Assembly: GCF_030384665.1 (NCBI RefSeq) | Contig: NC_083675.1 | Coordinates: 864,001 to 928,000, forward strand | Length of the DNA stretch: 64,000 nt | Source: Lodderomyces elongisporus | Lineage: Eukaryota; Ascomycota; Pichiomycetes; Serinales; Debaryomycetaceae | Direction: 5' to 3' | Translations under genes and position numbers: made by a program | Shown here: piece after piece, positions 11,501 through 19,825 of the stretch | How positions within the stretch are numbered: position 1 is the first letter of the stretch | Layout of the letters: each line of letters starts with the position of its first letter | Notes under the pieces: generated by a model | Databases searched by the model: none | Told to the model about the DNA's origin: nothing | What the model saw: the letters and a program-made list of their open reading frames with translations, nothing else

Positions 11501-12629
11501 CCAACAAAAACACAACCAAAAAGTTCAAGCCAGCAGTGCCGATGGCGGTAATGCCGCTCGTAAAAGCAAATTTGCATTCCACTCGTATAGCTCAAGACCA
11601 GATGTGTTTGAGTCTTCAAGAGGAAGTGGTAGTAGTGGAGTACACACTGATGGAAATGAACAAGCAACAAATGAGCTAGGCCCAAAAGATAATATACTTG
11701 AAGGTGTTGAATTTCAACCGGTAGTAGGAAGTTCAAAGGACCATCTGCAAGTACATCAACACAATCAGCCACGTATATCCACAAAGAAAGCAATAAAAAA
11801 CTACAATGATGATATTGTGCAAGCAGGTGTACCAATGACTGCTATTTATGGCAACCAAATAGATCGAAGCCATGCTCATGGCTGTAAAGACTATCTGGAC
11901 AAAATTAGTAGAAACACCAACGACAGTAATAGTGACAAAGACGAGAGCAATAACAGCATAAATGACAGTAAACATAACAGTGATAATGACAGCGATAATG
12001 ACAACGACATTGATAAACCTCATGTTATCGCTACTACTAGAGCCAAAGAATCACAATATCTATCGCTGCCTTTAAAAGAAGGAGATAATTCACAACATGC
12101 CTCTTCATCATCAGCAAAACGACAAAAAGTTGGTGAGAGACTACCTGAAACCAATGACTCAATCCCCAAGTTCGTCATGAATAGACATTTGGATTCCATC
12201 ACGCAATTGGTTGAGGAATGGACCTTGATTGTGAAGCGTAAACAAAAGTACGACCTAGGCTGGATCAAAAGCTTGATTGATTATCAAATCTATAACAACC
12301 GAAAACTAATCATGGACTTGATTGTGGAGTTGTTACCGGTATTAGATGAAAGACATGTAGGGGTGAAATTGGATGAAATGAATTATTTCAGCGGAAACGG
12401 AAATGGCAATAGCACGGGCAGTAGTACTGGAAATAGTAATGAGAGCGCAAATAGTAACAGCTCAGAACTTCATGACGATGTGTTTGAAATAGCACAAATC
12501 TTTGACCAATACCTTGATAGAAAGAGATTGACGTTGGAGGGATTGGTGAAAAAGATTGAGACCTATCCCGTTTACATCAAACGGGAATTTTCCAGAATCT
12601 TGACCAGACGCAAAAGGAACATCAACTGA
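8532..12629 (+). CDS. Putative DNA-binding protein: three core-binding-like repeats plus GCR1_C-like C-terminus
   Basis: A 1365-codon protein with no ortholog that I recognise. Three diverged helical repeats lie at about 205-315, 510-620 and 700-815. Each follows the pattern leucine, a Lys/Glu-type helix, T..xY...I.R(Y/F)..FC...G...F, then a further helix ending in a LH.LN-like motif. This resembles the N-terminal SAM-like core-binding domain of tyrosine recombinases. No catalytic R-HxxR-Y domain is visible. The C-terminus from residue 1216 begins FVMNRHLDSITQLVEEW, matching the start of GCR1_C, a domain found in Gcr1, Hot1 and Msn1 and in Crypton transposons. Linkers are rich in Ser, Gly, Asn and Glu, with a polyproline patch near 655. 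A transcription-factor or chromatin role is inferred. Start: the ATG after a G-run; no good upstream alternative. Confidence 0.5.
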   Translation: MNKKELDGNSADLLATSNHVFENKDDDRKDDSNCRIDKDKDKSENKMSQVSSPMQFPLQPQLQSHSQPNLPTIISKQSVVTNKEYNSHPNQSPTCLPPYLSTQLQQYKQNQKPDSKPESKPESKSKSKSEPDLLELSQSSSNFNTPRGTSIIHKENTPSNDKQNQQHGNEQKIANLSLPLPLPLPSTDNERWSHNRRHSRTTIEESLLSKFDSEVLSNSEATKTLNKLRVETREKYLYQIRRYVRFCANKGMDNFFVTLELAKELVEQELHRKGGIKINTIKSIRSPIAKLYQMNKIVYGALQPDTILGDQFIKETMTTQNINEQLGKHSHLQPNTMGSNITPSSASGSSGSSGSSGTSVTSGVSGASRSSDGSIRPTEATEKAVATGALGTGQINLGDGCEHNTTTTTNTTTTTTPSTNSGSLLSLQQVSQANIKKLEPNSLQRISGEKPLSQDTSVSPPKNPVFSRIGDTIIYSGAGQLKSSSSSSIVNTGTKYFRLSENSKHRLTENEEKLLRKFDDEVLESIKTQDILLNLTENTFKSYATDIKRFIKFCAKKGKTDFLIDEQILTRFLVFETGKNKKNRLKNIRTSLLKLHQLNCLAYDLEFSEGNIVLVMNRFLDNNQTHAHNQNYSYGNPHFPAPLSTPPPKTLKPLPPPPPPQLPPSCSSHYLHLAHQNASSNELLLLQQLQDLYAMEDSDDDQLVVKLKGFYQTSNVLSGLSETSKKLYANEFNRYALFCSKIGLDHFDLTGGLIKRFFIEEVIARSPKITSKKLQEILSRLNRLHALNVELKVSQSDTIEGIEQVKSFLREYNGKGNEKEKGKGDGNEKENENEDENENENENENKDNDKIIQKQTLFQECDPAVKPQPPTEAAVAKIGGSPKKTASSTSSMITALPSNVAATTADSTSSVKEKEGNGGGKASSSSTDGNGADTLSGASSSGSSGAGLPQLHFTNDNIGGGAVGSLSSEQTSGAEARTTLSKTPSSSKKHQQKHNQKVQASSADGGNAARKSKFAFHSYSSRPDVFESSRGSGSSGVHTDGNEQATNELGPKDNILEGVEFQPVVGSSKDHLQVHQHNQPRISTKKAIKNYNDDIVQAGVPMTAIYGNQIDRSHAHGCKDYLDKISRNTNDSNSDKDESNNSINDSKHNSDNDSDNDNDIDKPHVIATTRAKESQYLSLPLKEGDNSQHASSSSAKRQKVGERLPETNDSIPKFVMNRHLDSITQLVEEWTLIVKRKQKYDLGWIKSLIDYQIYNNRKLIMDLIVELLPVLDERHVGVKLDEMNYFSGNGNGNSTGSSTGNSNESANSNSSELHDDVFEIAQIFDQYLDRKRLTLEGLVKKIETYPVYIKREFSRILTRRKRNIN

Positions 12630-13084
12630 AAAAGTTCTCCTGTATAACCTAATTTAGAAAATAGAAAACATTCGTGTAGCAAAAACTGAATAGCGTAAAT
12701 ACCTCTCTTCACCAAAAGAACTGTGGCTTATTCGATTTTGTTACTGCTGAATAATTGCATTAGTAATGACCATTGAGTGTTGAAATCAATTTATTTTTAT
12801 TTAATTTATTTATTTATTTCACATGTTGCAAATAAAGGTATGTATGTACGGGTGTACTTGGCTTATAAAAAAGAAGAAGCTCTTCAAAAATGTTTATCGA
12901 TTCCATCTGAGTGCGGGATATTTGCGCATCGGGAATATATTCAAAGAGAAATATATAAATAGGGTCTCTTTTCTTTTTACAATTGACTGTGTTTTAAGTC
13001 GTTTACAACATTTCTTTAGAGAATCAAAGCAAATCAAATCAAAGTAAAACATATCATAACATAGCATAGCATAGCAAAGCGAAG
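12630..13084. other. Intergenic, ATX1 promoter region
   Basis: Non-coding. It holds the 3' end of the preceding gene and the ATX1 promoter, including a copper-element-like octamer at 12921. Just before the ATX1 start is a short run of repeated CATAG/CAAAG-like pentamers (about 13045-13084). Confidence 0.6.
12921..12928 (+). promoter_or_regulatory. Mac1-type copper element candidate upstream of ATX1
   Basis: TTTGCGCA fits the Mac1 consensus TTTGC(T/G)CA and lies about 157 bases upstream of the ATX1 ATG. It is a single copy, whereas Mac1 targets in baker's yeast usually carry two. This is a motif match only. Confidence 0.3.
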
Positions 13085-13300
13085 ATGTCACACAATTACC
13101 TTTTTGATGTTACTATGTCTTGTTCAGGCTGCTCGGGTGCGATTGAAAGAGTTCTTACTAAGAACCCAAACATCTCAGAATTCAACGTTTCTTTAGAGAA
13201 ACAAACTGTTGATGTCAAGACTGATGACTCTTATGACAATGTTTACAATGTGATTGCAAAGACCGGTAAGAAGATCAATGGAGGAAAAGTTGTGAACTAG
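13085..13300 (+). CDS. ATX1: Cytosolic copper chaperone Atx1
   Basis: A 71-codon single heavy-metal-associated domain. The copper site MSCSGC sits at residues 11-16 with ligands C13 and C16. The KTGK loop lysine is K62. Length and sequence closely match Atx1 of baker's yeast, including the MxCSGCSGA context and an SLEKQ.VDV strand. Atx1 carries Cu(I) from the cytosol to the P-type ATPase Ccc2 in the trans-Golgi for loading of multicopper oxidases such as Fet3, and so supports iron uptake. It converges with DSL1. A Mac1-like element lies upstream. Confidence 0.93.
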   Translation: MSHNYLFDVTMSCSGCSGAIERVLTKNPNISEFNVSLEKQTVDVKTDDSYDNVYNVIAKTGKKINGGKVVN

Positions 13301-13623
13301 CCCTAAAGATTTATAAAGTTGAGGCATAACAAACAAAGTTTGAACTAAAACAATCGATGGTGACCAGAAAGTATAGTTCCAGTTGAGATGGCGTTGACCG
13401 CTAAGAATAACAAACAAAGATTACTTATTGAAGTTATTGAGGCTCGATATAGAGAAATATTGAAACTTTTTGTTTTTTTTTAAAAGTTTATGTATGTATA
13501 TGTATATATATGCATACGTGTGTATTTGAAGATGTATATAGAATAGAGTAAACAATTCAAGTATACAACCAATCCCTTTGACAGTTTACACAAAAACAAC
13601 GTATAAATATATTTAACCACCTA
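13301..13623. other. Convergent 3' region between ATX1 and DSL1
   Basis: AT-rich spacer shared by the two transcript ends, with a TATG/TATA-rich tract (about 13490-13515). It has no gene. Confidence 0.7.
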
Positions 13624-15882
13624 CTAGCTCATATTTCTAAACTCTTTTACTTCATCAATGTAACCATCCCGCAATTCACTGGGTAAAAATACACTTCGAA
13701 GCAACCCAATAATTTCCTCGGTATTGAGATCGAATAACTCGCCTTGGTAGAACCTCTCCATTATATCTTTCAAATGGTTGTTTAGTAAAAATTTGACATT
13801 ATCTAGCTTATTATACGACTCAATTGTCTTTTGTGGGATTCCGAGAGATGTAAGGTAAGGTACCGTGACATTGTTCAAGCTTTCCACAGTAAGTGAGATC
13901 ACCGTACACTGTGTTTCCCCTATATCTTCCATGCTGATAATTTTGCTCATAATTATATTGTTTATGAAATCGATCAGATCTGCCACAAAGAACTTGAATT
14001 TTCTCGGGTTTGTGGCTTGTAGTTCCGTCTCTTCGAACAAGGTTTGAAACCACTTGTACAACAAGCTGATTTGATTTAAATTGTAATCATCCAAAACACT
14101 CTCATCTTCAAGCTCAACATCCAAACTAAAATCCAACGAGTTGATGAGTTGCTTCAATTCCAGGTACACTTCCATTGTGACTTGGTTCCATGTATGTTCG
14201 GCAAATTGGGCAAATGAGTCGTGCGAAAGCTCCTGGGAAAGTAAAGTAAAATCATTATACAATAGAAATGATGTTTTGGGGTTGGGATAAAGCACCGTGG
14301 CCAATGCTTTAATCGTTGTCACAAGGTAATTTATTTCCTTGGGTGCAATGCCTAAGAATTCGTTAAATATGGGCTTGACTATTTCGGGTATGCTTGATAT
14401 AGAAACTTTTTCTATTCCTTCTTTTTTGTCGTCTTCTTTTTCTTCTTCTTCTTCTTCTTCTTTTTCTTTTTCTTCTTCATTCTCCCTATTAGCATGGTTC
14501 CTCGTCTCTTTATCTTTATCCTTTGATGCATCCCTGTGACTTGAATCTACATTTTTCGAGACCATATGTGCATTCACACCATCATTATCCTCTTCGTTAT
14601 CATTGTCATCAGCTACGTCCCAGCCATCATCCCAATTTTCGTCCCAACCTGCATCGTCATCAATGTCATCTTCAACAACAGCTTGTGCAGTCTGTTCAAG
14701 GCTCTCTTGTTTGTGCTGTGCAATCTCCTTCATGTGTGCTACATTCACAGTTTCCTTAACTGTGTCCTTCAGCAGTCTTTTAATATTAATCTTTGCAACA
14801 CTTTGTACAACTCCAGACAGGATAATTGCCACTTTTACTTTATTAACATACTCGTCAACCAACCAGTCCTGATGTAGGTAGTGCAACTTATCCTCAATTG
14901 TTTTGCCCAGGCCTTCCAATTTGCTTAATATATTCCAGCTTTGACTTTTTTCCTCGCACAATTTAACAAGTTGCTTCAATTGATCAATTTGGGCAGGGTC
15001 ATTGATAATGGAATCGATGTTTCTCGATAACTTGTCTATTATGAGCTTGGAGATTTTGGACTCTAAGAATTGTTTGATGGAAGGCACGTTAACTGCATTA
15101 ATGAATTTGATGAAATTCGACAAGCTGGAGAGAAAGCTTTTATTAGAGTCAAAAGCTTGTACAATCTTGATTTCAACTGAATCTTCATCCACGTCTTCCT
15201 CTCCAGCCTTTCTTTCAAGCAATTCAATCTTTATTTCATCACTTTTGTTATTTGCATTAAAGATTCGATCAACAATCAAATCCCATGAATCTCTGTATCT
15301 TCCCATTGTGTCCAAAACGTATCCATTCTTTATCACAAAATAATTGAAATCGTGTAAAATAGCGAGGTTTTGAATAGTACACTCATTAGGCATTACTAAT
15401 CGTAAATAATCATTCAAACGTGCCATAAAAGTCTGGTGCAAACTGGAGACTTTTTTGGCAACCTGCTTGCATATCACATAATCCAATGTGAGTTTATCCT
15501 TTATGCTTTTGAATAAAGTGTTTAAATGCTGCAAATCTAACAACGAGCTCATTGAAATGTTTAAATTGTCGATTGTGGATTCAATCTCATTGAGATTGAG
15601 TTGAATCTGCTGGAGTGTACGCAAATCGCGCAACTGTTGCTCTACTTCCTCATTCCTTTGATTCAATTGATTTAATGAAAGGTCTTTATACAGTTTCAGT
15701 TTTGACTTGTTTTGGGCGTCTTGGTCAGCCGTGGGAGATTTCAGCTGGTAGAATCGATCTTGTTTGCTCAATGCATCTGTAAGGTACTCTTTGGTGAGCT
15801 TTGATTGGAGTTGTTCTAAATAATTGTCTATCTTGCCAAGATTCGCTCGCTCATACTCGAGTCTTTCAGTTATAGTAGACAT
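13624..15882 (-). CDS. DSL1: Dsl1, ER tethering-complex subunit for COPI vesicles
   Basis: A 752-codon protein, close to the 754 residues of baker's yeast Dsl1. It is the ZW10-like subunit that tethers Golgi-derived COPI vesicles to the ER, together with Tip20, Sec39 and the ER SNAREs. The N-terminal half is helical. The diagnostic feature is an acidic central loop with tryptophans at 413, 417 and 421 (GWDENWDDGWD), the type of lasso that binds delta- and alpha-COP. A Glu/Lys-rich run follows (about 455-500). The C-terminal half is helical. An upstream in-frame extension would begin with TTG, so the ATG at 15882 (MSTITERL) is taken as the start. Confidence 0.85.
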   Translation of the reverse strand: MSTITERLEYERANLGKIDNYLEQLQSKLTKEYLTDALSKQDRFYQLKSPTADQDAQNKSKLKLYKDLSLNQLNQRNEEVEQQLRDLRTLQQIQLNLNEIESTIDNLNISMSSLLDLQHLNTLFKSIKDKLTLDYVICKQVAKKVSSLHQTFMARLNDYLRLVMPNECTIQNLAILHDFNYFVIKNGYVLDTMGRYRDSWDLIVDRIFNANNKSDEIKIELLERKAGEEDVDEDSVEIKIVQAFDSNKSFLSSLSNFIKFINAVNVPSIKQFLESKISKLIIDKLSRNIDSIINDPAQIDQLKQLVKLCEEKSQSWNILSKLEGLGKTIEDKLHYLHQDWLVDEYVNKVKVAIILSGVVQSVAKINIKRLLKDTVKETVNVAHMKEIAQHKQESLEQTAQAVVEDDIDDDAGWDENWDDGWDVADDNDNEEDNDGVNAHMVSKNVDSSHRDASKDKDKETRNHANRENEEEKEKEEEEEEEKEDDKKEGIEKVSISSIPEIVKPIFNEFLGIAPKEINYLVTTIKALATVLYPNPKTSFLLYNDFTLLSQELSHDSFAQFAEHTWNQVTMEVYLELKQLINSLDFSLDVELEDESVLDDYNLNQISLLYKWFQTLFEETELQATNPRKFKFFVADLIDFINNIIMSKIISMEDIGETQCTVISLTVESLNNVTVPYLTSLGIPQKTIESYNKLDNVKFLLNNHLKDIMERFYQGELFDLNTEEIIGLLRSVFLPSELRDGYIDEVKEFRNMS

Positions 15883-16369
15883 TAGTGCTATCAAGTATGT
15901 TTAGATACGGTGGAAAGGTTTTGCATATTTTATTTGCTCCAAATTCTTGCATCTGAAATTTGTTTCAAACTGGGCAGTTGGTGGAAGCTGGTGGGGGGGG
16001 GGGGGGGGGGGGGGGGACGCAAGAGAGCGCAAGGGAGAGGAATCGAGATTGAGAAAAACGACGGAAGCTACCAAACAGATTAGAATTTTTTGTTGTAAAC
16101 ATATCAGGTTCGCGTCATATAAATCTTTAAAGATGATTAAAAAAATTTAGTGTGAAACGAAACAAAAAAAGGAAGAGCCCACTTCTAGATTAGGTATCAT
16201 ACAAATTATCAAAAAATTTACTCAACTTTACACTATGTAGCCATATATCCAGTACATGTTGCTTTTCTAATTTAGTTCAATTGCCAAAATAGGTCTCCCT
16301 TTCATTCTCTTTTTCTTTCTTTCTCTCAAATTTTCTTTTTCCCTCTCCCTTTCTCCCACTAGGTCCAAG
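15883..16369. other. Intergenic between DSL1 and the PEX11-family gene
   Basis: Serves as the DSL1 promoter and the 3' region of the next minus-strand gene. It contains a long G-run (listed separately) and a pyrimidine-rich tract (about 16295-16360). No gene is seen. Confidence 0.7.
15993..16016 (+). repeat. Poly-G tract of 24 bases in the DSL1 promoter
   Basis: Twenty-four consecutive G residues on the plus strand (C on the DSL1 sense strand), about 110 bases upstream of the DSL1 start. G-runs of this length are rare in an AT-rich genome and could form a quadruplex. The exact length is prone to sequencing error. Confidence 0.9.
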
Positions 16370-17482
16370 TTAAATTAAATCGTCAGTGATATCATCGTCA
16401 ACATACTCATCGTCTTTGTTCATTCTATATACTGTCATGGCCATGCTTGCAAAATTCAAAGACGACATGATCCAATCTGGTAATACTATGCCATATAATT
16501 CAATCACATTAAATGACAAGTCCAAAAAGTTACCAATTAATTCAATTATAAGCATCATCTTGTCGAACTTCAAGTCTTTCAACACTTTATTGTATTTCTT
16601 GTTAATATCATCGTGGATAATCGATTTAGTGCCTTTCGATTTCAGGTTAAGTATCTCCTTTTCTGTATTGACTTTCCTGATCTTTCTAATCACATTCAAT
16701 AACTGCGATATAGTCTTACGTATAAGAAATATCAATATGAGCACCCACAACTTGTTTGTCTGTTTGAGTAACTTTGCCAACGCTTGTGGGAACATGGGTA
16801 AATTTGATAGTAAATGAAGATTGTCTAGTAAATTGGCTATGTTTTCAAGAAGGTTTACAAACATGTATTCCAACTGTTTAAATGAAAACTGTTTGGGTCG
16901 GAAATACTTGATTGGCTTTTTATTCCTTTTTCTTTCTTCAATCAGTTTGCTGTTATTGCTATTGTTATTGCTGTTGCTTCTGTTCTTGACTTTCTCTTGA
17001 GAAGCTGACTTGAATGGATCTGATTGTTTTGCTGCCTTGCTCAAATCAAACTTGTAATACAATGAAGGGTATTTTGGCTTTTCTAGTTCCGGCACTACGT
17101 TAAATGTCTCAAATTCTTTAGTAAGTTTGGAATTGGGTCTTGTTGGTCCTTTCTTGGGTATCTCTGGAACCTTTTGAAACTTGCTATACTTTGCGTTTAA
17201 TGTTTCCTTATCCTTCTTCTCTAAAATAGTCTGTAACTTTTCTAACTTATCAGATGTGATCGATGTGTTACCCTTGGCCTGTTCTTGTCTAGCTAGCTTA
17301 ATAAGATTATCAATAATGTCTTGCTTCGATTGATGAGAGGAATGCACTGCAGCTGTTTTCAAAGGCATAAAAGTATTCTTGCTTTCCAAACGAGAGGCAG
17401 TCTGTACAAGATTAGGTGTGCTGCTATGCTCAGTTATGGATGTATTATTAAAAATAGTAGTAGTAGTAGTAGTAGCAGTCAT
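16370..17482 (-). CDS. PEX11-family peroxisomal membrane protein, Pex25/Pex27-like
   Basis: A 370-codon protein. The N-terminal half is polar, with a short Thr run encoded by repeated ACT, a charged helix (about 50-95) and an Asn/Ser linker (about 170-185). The C-terminal half has an amphipathic and hydrophobic region (FSFKQLEYMFVNLLENIANLL, then KLWVLILIFLIRKTI). It ends with a hydrophobic block of the form IELIGNFLDLSFNVIELYG followed by LPDWIMSSLNFASMAM. That ending resembles the conserved C-terminal membrane region of PEX11-family proteins, and the length fits Pex25 and Pex27 (about 380-390). The expected role is peroxisome elongation and proliferation. The family assignment rests on this pattern alone, so other membrane proteins remain possible. 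Confidence 0.45.
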   Translation of the reverse strand: MTATTTTTTIFNNTSITEHSSTPNLVQTASRLESKNTFMPLKTAAVHSSHQSKQDIIDNLIKLARQEQAKGNTSITSDKLEKLQTILEKKDKETLNAKYSKFQKVPEIPKKGPTRPNSKLTKEFETFNVVPELEKPKYPSLYYKFDLSKAAKQSDPFKSASQEKVKNRSNSNNNSNNSKLIEERKRNKKPIKYFRPKQFSFKQLEYMFVNLLENIANLLDNLHLLSNLPMFPQALAKLLKQTNKLWVLILIFLIRKTISQLLNVIRKIRKVNTEKEILNLKSKGTKSIIHDDINKKYNKVLKDLKFDKMMLIIELIGNFLDLSFNVIELYGIVLPDWIMSSLNFASMAMTVYRMNKDDEYVDDDITDDLI

Positions 17483-18176
17483 AAGTTTCTATTGTTGTTA
17501 AATCTGAGGTATTTCAAGTTGGTGAAAGTAGGGCGTATGGTTGTGGGGAACAAGAGATCTTGTCTATTCATTTTTTTTTTTCCTTCTATTTTTTTTCCCT
17601 CTATTTTTTCTGTAGCTCTTGCATTTTTCCCGAGCTTAGAACTAAATTCATGTTCAATGTGATTATTGCAACTGATCAAATCAATCTTTATAGTGTTCAC
17701 ATATTCTACCAAAAAAAAAATATATATATATATAAATGAAATAACAAATTTGTACATTATTCAAAATGTAAGAGGAAACAACCAGATAGGTCTCTTGATG
17801 CAGTTAAGCCAAACAAACAAAGAAAAAGAAGGAGAAAGATAAATAACTGGAATAAATGGGGAAGGAAGAAAGGAATTTTAGTAGTCTATTTTTTTTCGAG
17901 CTTTTTTAACACCAATTTTGCAATTGGAAAGAGTAATAATAATAAAAAACAGGGCACAGTTTTGACACAGTTTGTAGTGTTATTCTTTTAAAAACACAAG
18001 CTTATAGATATGCATAGCTTTCCTGTCACCTGTGCTGTATATTATATGTTGTTCTTGTAAATCAGATTATTATTCATAAACGTGTTTTCAAACTTGAGCA
18101 CTAACTACACTAGAAGAAGTGACCGAAAAATTTGCCCAGAAACACCTAGCAATAGTACAATTGCTTGTTGTCAATT
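17483..18176. other. Intergenic, PEX11-like promoter to tRNA-Lys
   Basis: Contains T-runs and a short AT microsatellite (about 17718-17733). No gene is seen. Confidence 0.7.
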
Positions 18177-18250
18177 GCCTGGCTAGCTCAATCGGCTAGA
18201 GCGTGAGACTTTTAATCTCAAGGCTGCGGGTTCGAGTCCCGCGTCGGGCT
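18177..18250 (+). tRNA. tRNA-Lys (anticodon TTT)
   Basis: A 74-base intronless cloverleaf. The 7-bp acceptor stem (GCCTGGC with GTCGGGC) includes G-T pairs. The D arm is GCTC/GAGC. The anticodon stem TGAGA/TCTCA encloses loop CTTTTAA, giving anticodon TTT. The T arm is GCGGG/CCCGC with loop TTCGAGT, and the discriminator is T. It reads AAA and AAG lysine codons. Confidence 0.95.
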
Positions 18251-19825
18251 AACTTTTTTTACTCTCTTATTTTCTTGGTACAAGAATTTATTATCATATT
18301 ATTCTTTGTTGTTTTATTAAATTTTTTTTCCTTTTCTTTCTTTTTTTTTTATTTTTTTATTTCATCTAATACTCTGGTACATGTGAAGCAGTATTAACTT
18401 TTTTGTTCTTGGTGTTTAGCGAGAACAGATTGTGTATTAGTAGCTTTGAAATGTATGCTTCAACATGCAATTATGTACAGACAATGTGTATTGATAGAGC
18501 TTAAAATCCCGGAGATTTATGTTATGTACATTATTTGTAACCATTCATTTGTAGGTATAGATTATCTACGTTTAAGCAATTGAGTCATGGAACATTTCTG
18601 CTAAATTCAGAGGTGTCGTACTAGCCAAATATAGTTTGCTAGCTAGTAGTTGGTGTCCTTTGATATCCATTTCCATCGTAGTGATTGCAGTGTCATGACA
18701 CACCCTTATCCCGGCGGTGGTCACAAATAAACGATCTTTTAATGCTTTTTTTTTTTTTTACTTTTTACTTTTTACTTTTTGCAACCAACCAGCTAAGCTA
18801 TTATGCCCGGCGGTTGCATATAGTAAATTTTGAAAAGAAAAAGAACTACCTTCTGAAGGACCAAAAAAGAAAGAAAGAAAAGATGAGCCAACATAGTTCA
18901 TTTTTAATAAAAATTTTGCCATGCTATACCACTTCTCTAATACTGACTGAAAAGTTTGGCATCTTGAGTAGGTCATGTTTCATGTTTAGTTTAGTTTTTT
19001 TTCTCTATGTTCTTTGGATGATGAGTTGTTAAAGAAACCCGGAGAAACCATTACATATATGATCGGAGGTCGTGTCCATAACCATGTTCTTCTTTCAAAG
19101 CTAAGCTAAACAAAAGGATGCACGTGATACCACAATTTCCATTTCCACCTTTCCCACTTCCCCCCCTCCCCATCCCCTCAATAAACCAACCATCAAAACT
19201 GGGACACTTTATTTGTCGCTTGGCTAAATGCGAAAGTAGGTTTGCATGACTTGATGACAAATTGATAAATCAAACATATCGTTACACATTGCATCAACTT
19301 CTTACAACATCTATAGCTTCAACACAACTTATACTTGTATTGTAGAGTCACTATTCTTTGAGAATTGAAGTCAAAAAAAGAAATAAATTTTAAGAAAAAC
19401 AACACCAACTATTCTTCTACGGAGGTTTATCTCCATGCTCTGTGTCGCAGAATTTGTTTCCAAGCACCCATTAATTTTTTTTCTTCTTCTCATTTCGCCT
19501 ATCAAATGCGCGCGACACTCAGCAAGCCAACATAACTTTTTTTTTTTTTTTTCTTTTTTTTTCCTTTTAAAAACCGTTTCTCATTCTAATTCTCTCGTTC
19601 CGGACTTCTCTCAAAACTTAGAACTAGGAAATATATATATACTCCTACTTGTACTTATACTTGCAGTTACAAATACAAATATACATATATTGAAAGAGAG
19701 ATCATTGCAACTCAACTTGTTCATTAAGAGAAAAAAAAAACAGTCAATACTTTATACATACACTCTTACCTTTATCTTTCCATTTTTTTTTAAAAAACTT
19801 TTTATCCACATACACACTGGCAATA
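18251..19825. other. Long upstream region of LPD1
   Basis: About 1.5 kb without a convincing gene. It has T-rich runs and two copies of a CCCGGCGGT sequence (about 18711 and 18805). A C-rich block near 19150-19180 contains two CCCCT motifs (stress-element-like), and there is one GCACGTGA (about 19120). Long pyrimidine tracts come just before the gene. Confidence 0.6.
18254..18260 (+). terminator. Pol III terminator of tRNA-Lys
   Basis: A run of seven T residues starts four bases after the tRNA, as expected for RNA polymerase III termination. Confidence 0.8.

Noticed and set aside
11389..11835. Minus-strand 148-codon ORF in the triple-repeat gene
   Set aside because: A product of the low-complexity Gly/Ser/His coding on the other strand.
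18700..18815. Two copies of CCCGGCGGT as a possible zinc-cluster factor site
   Set aside because: There are only two copies, with no known consensus match and no clear target.
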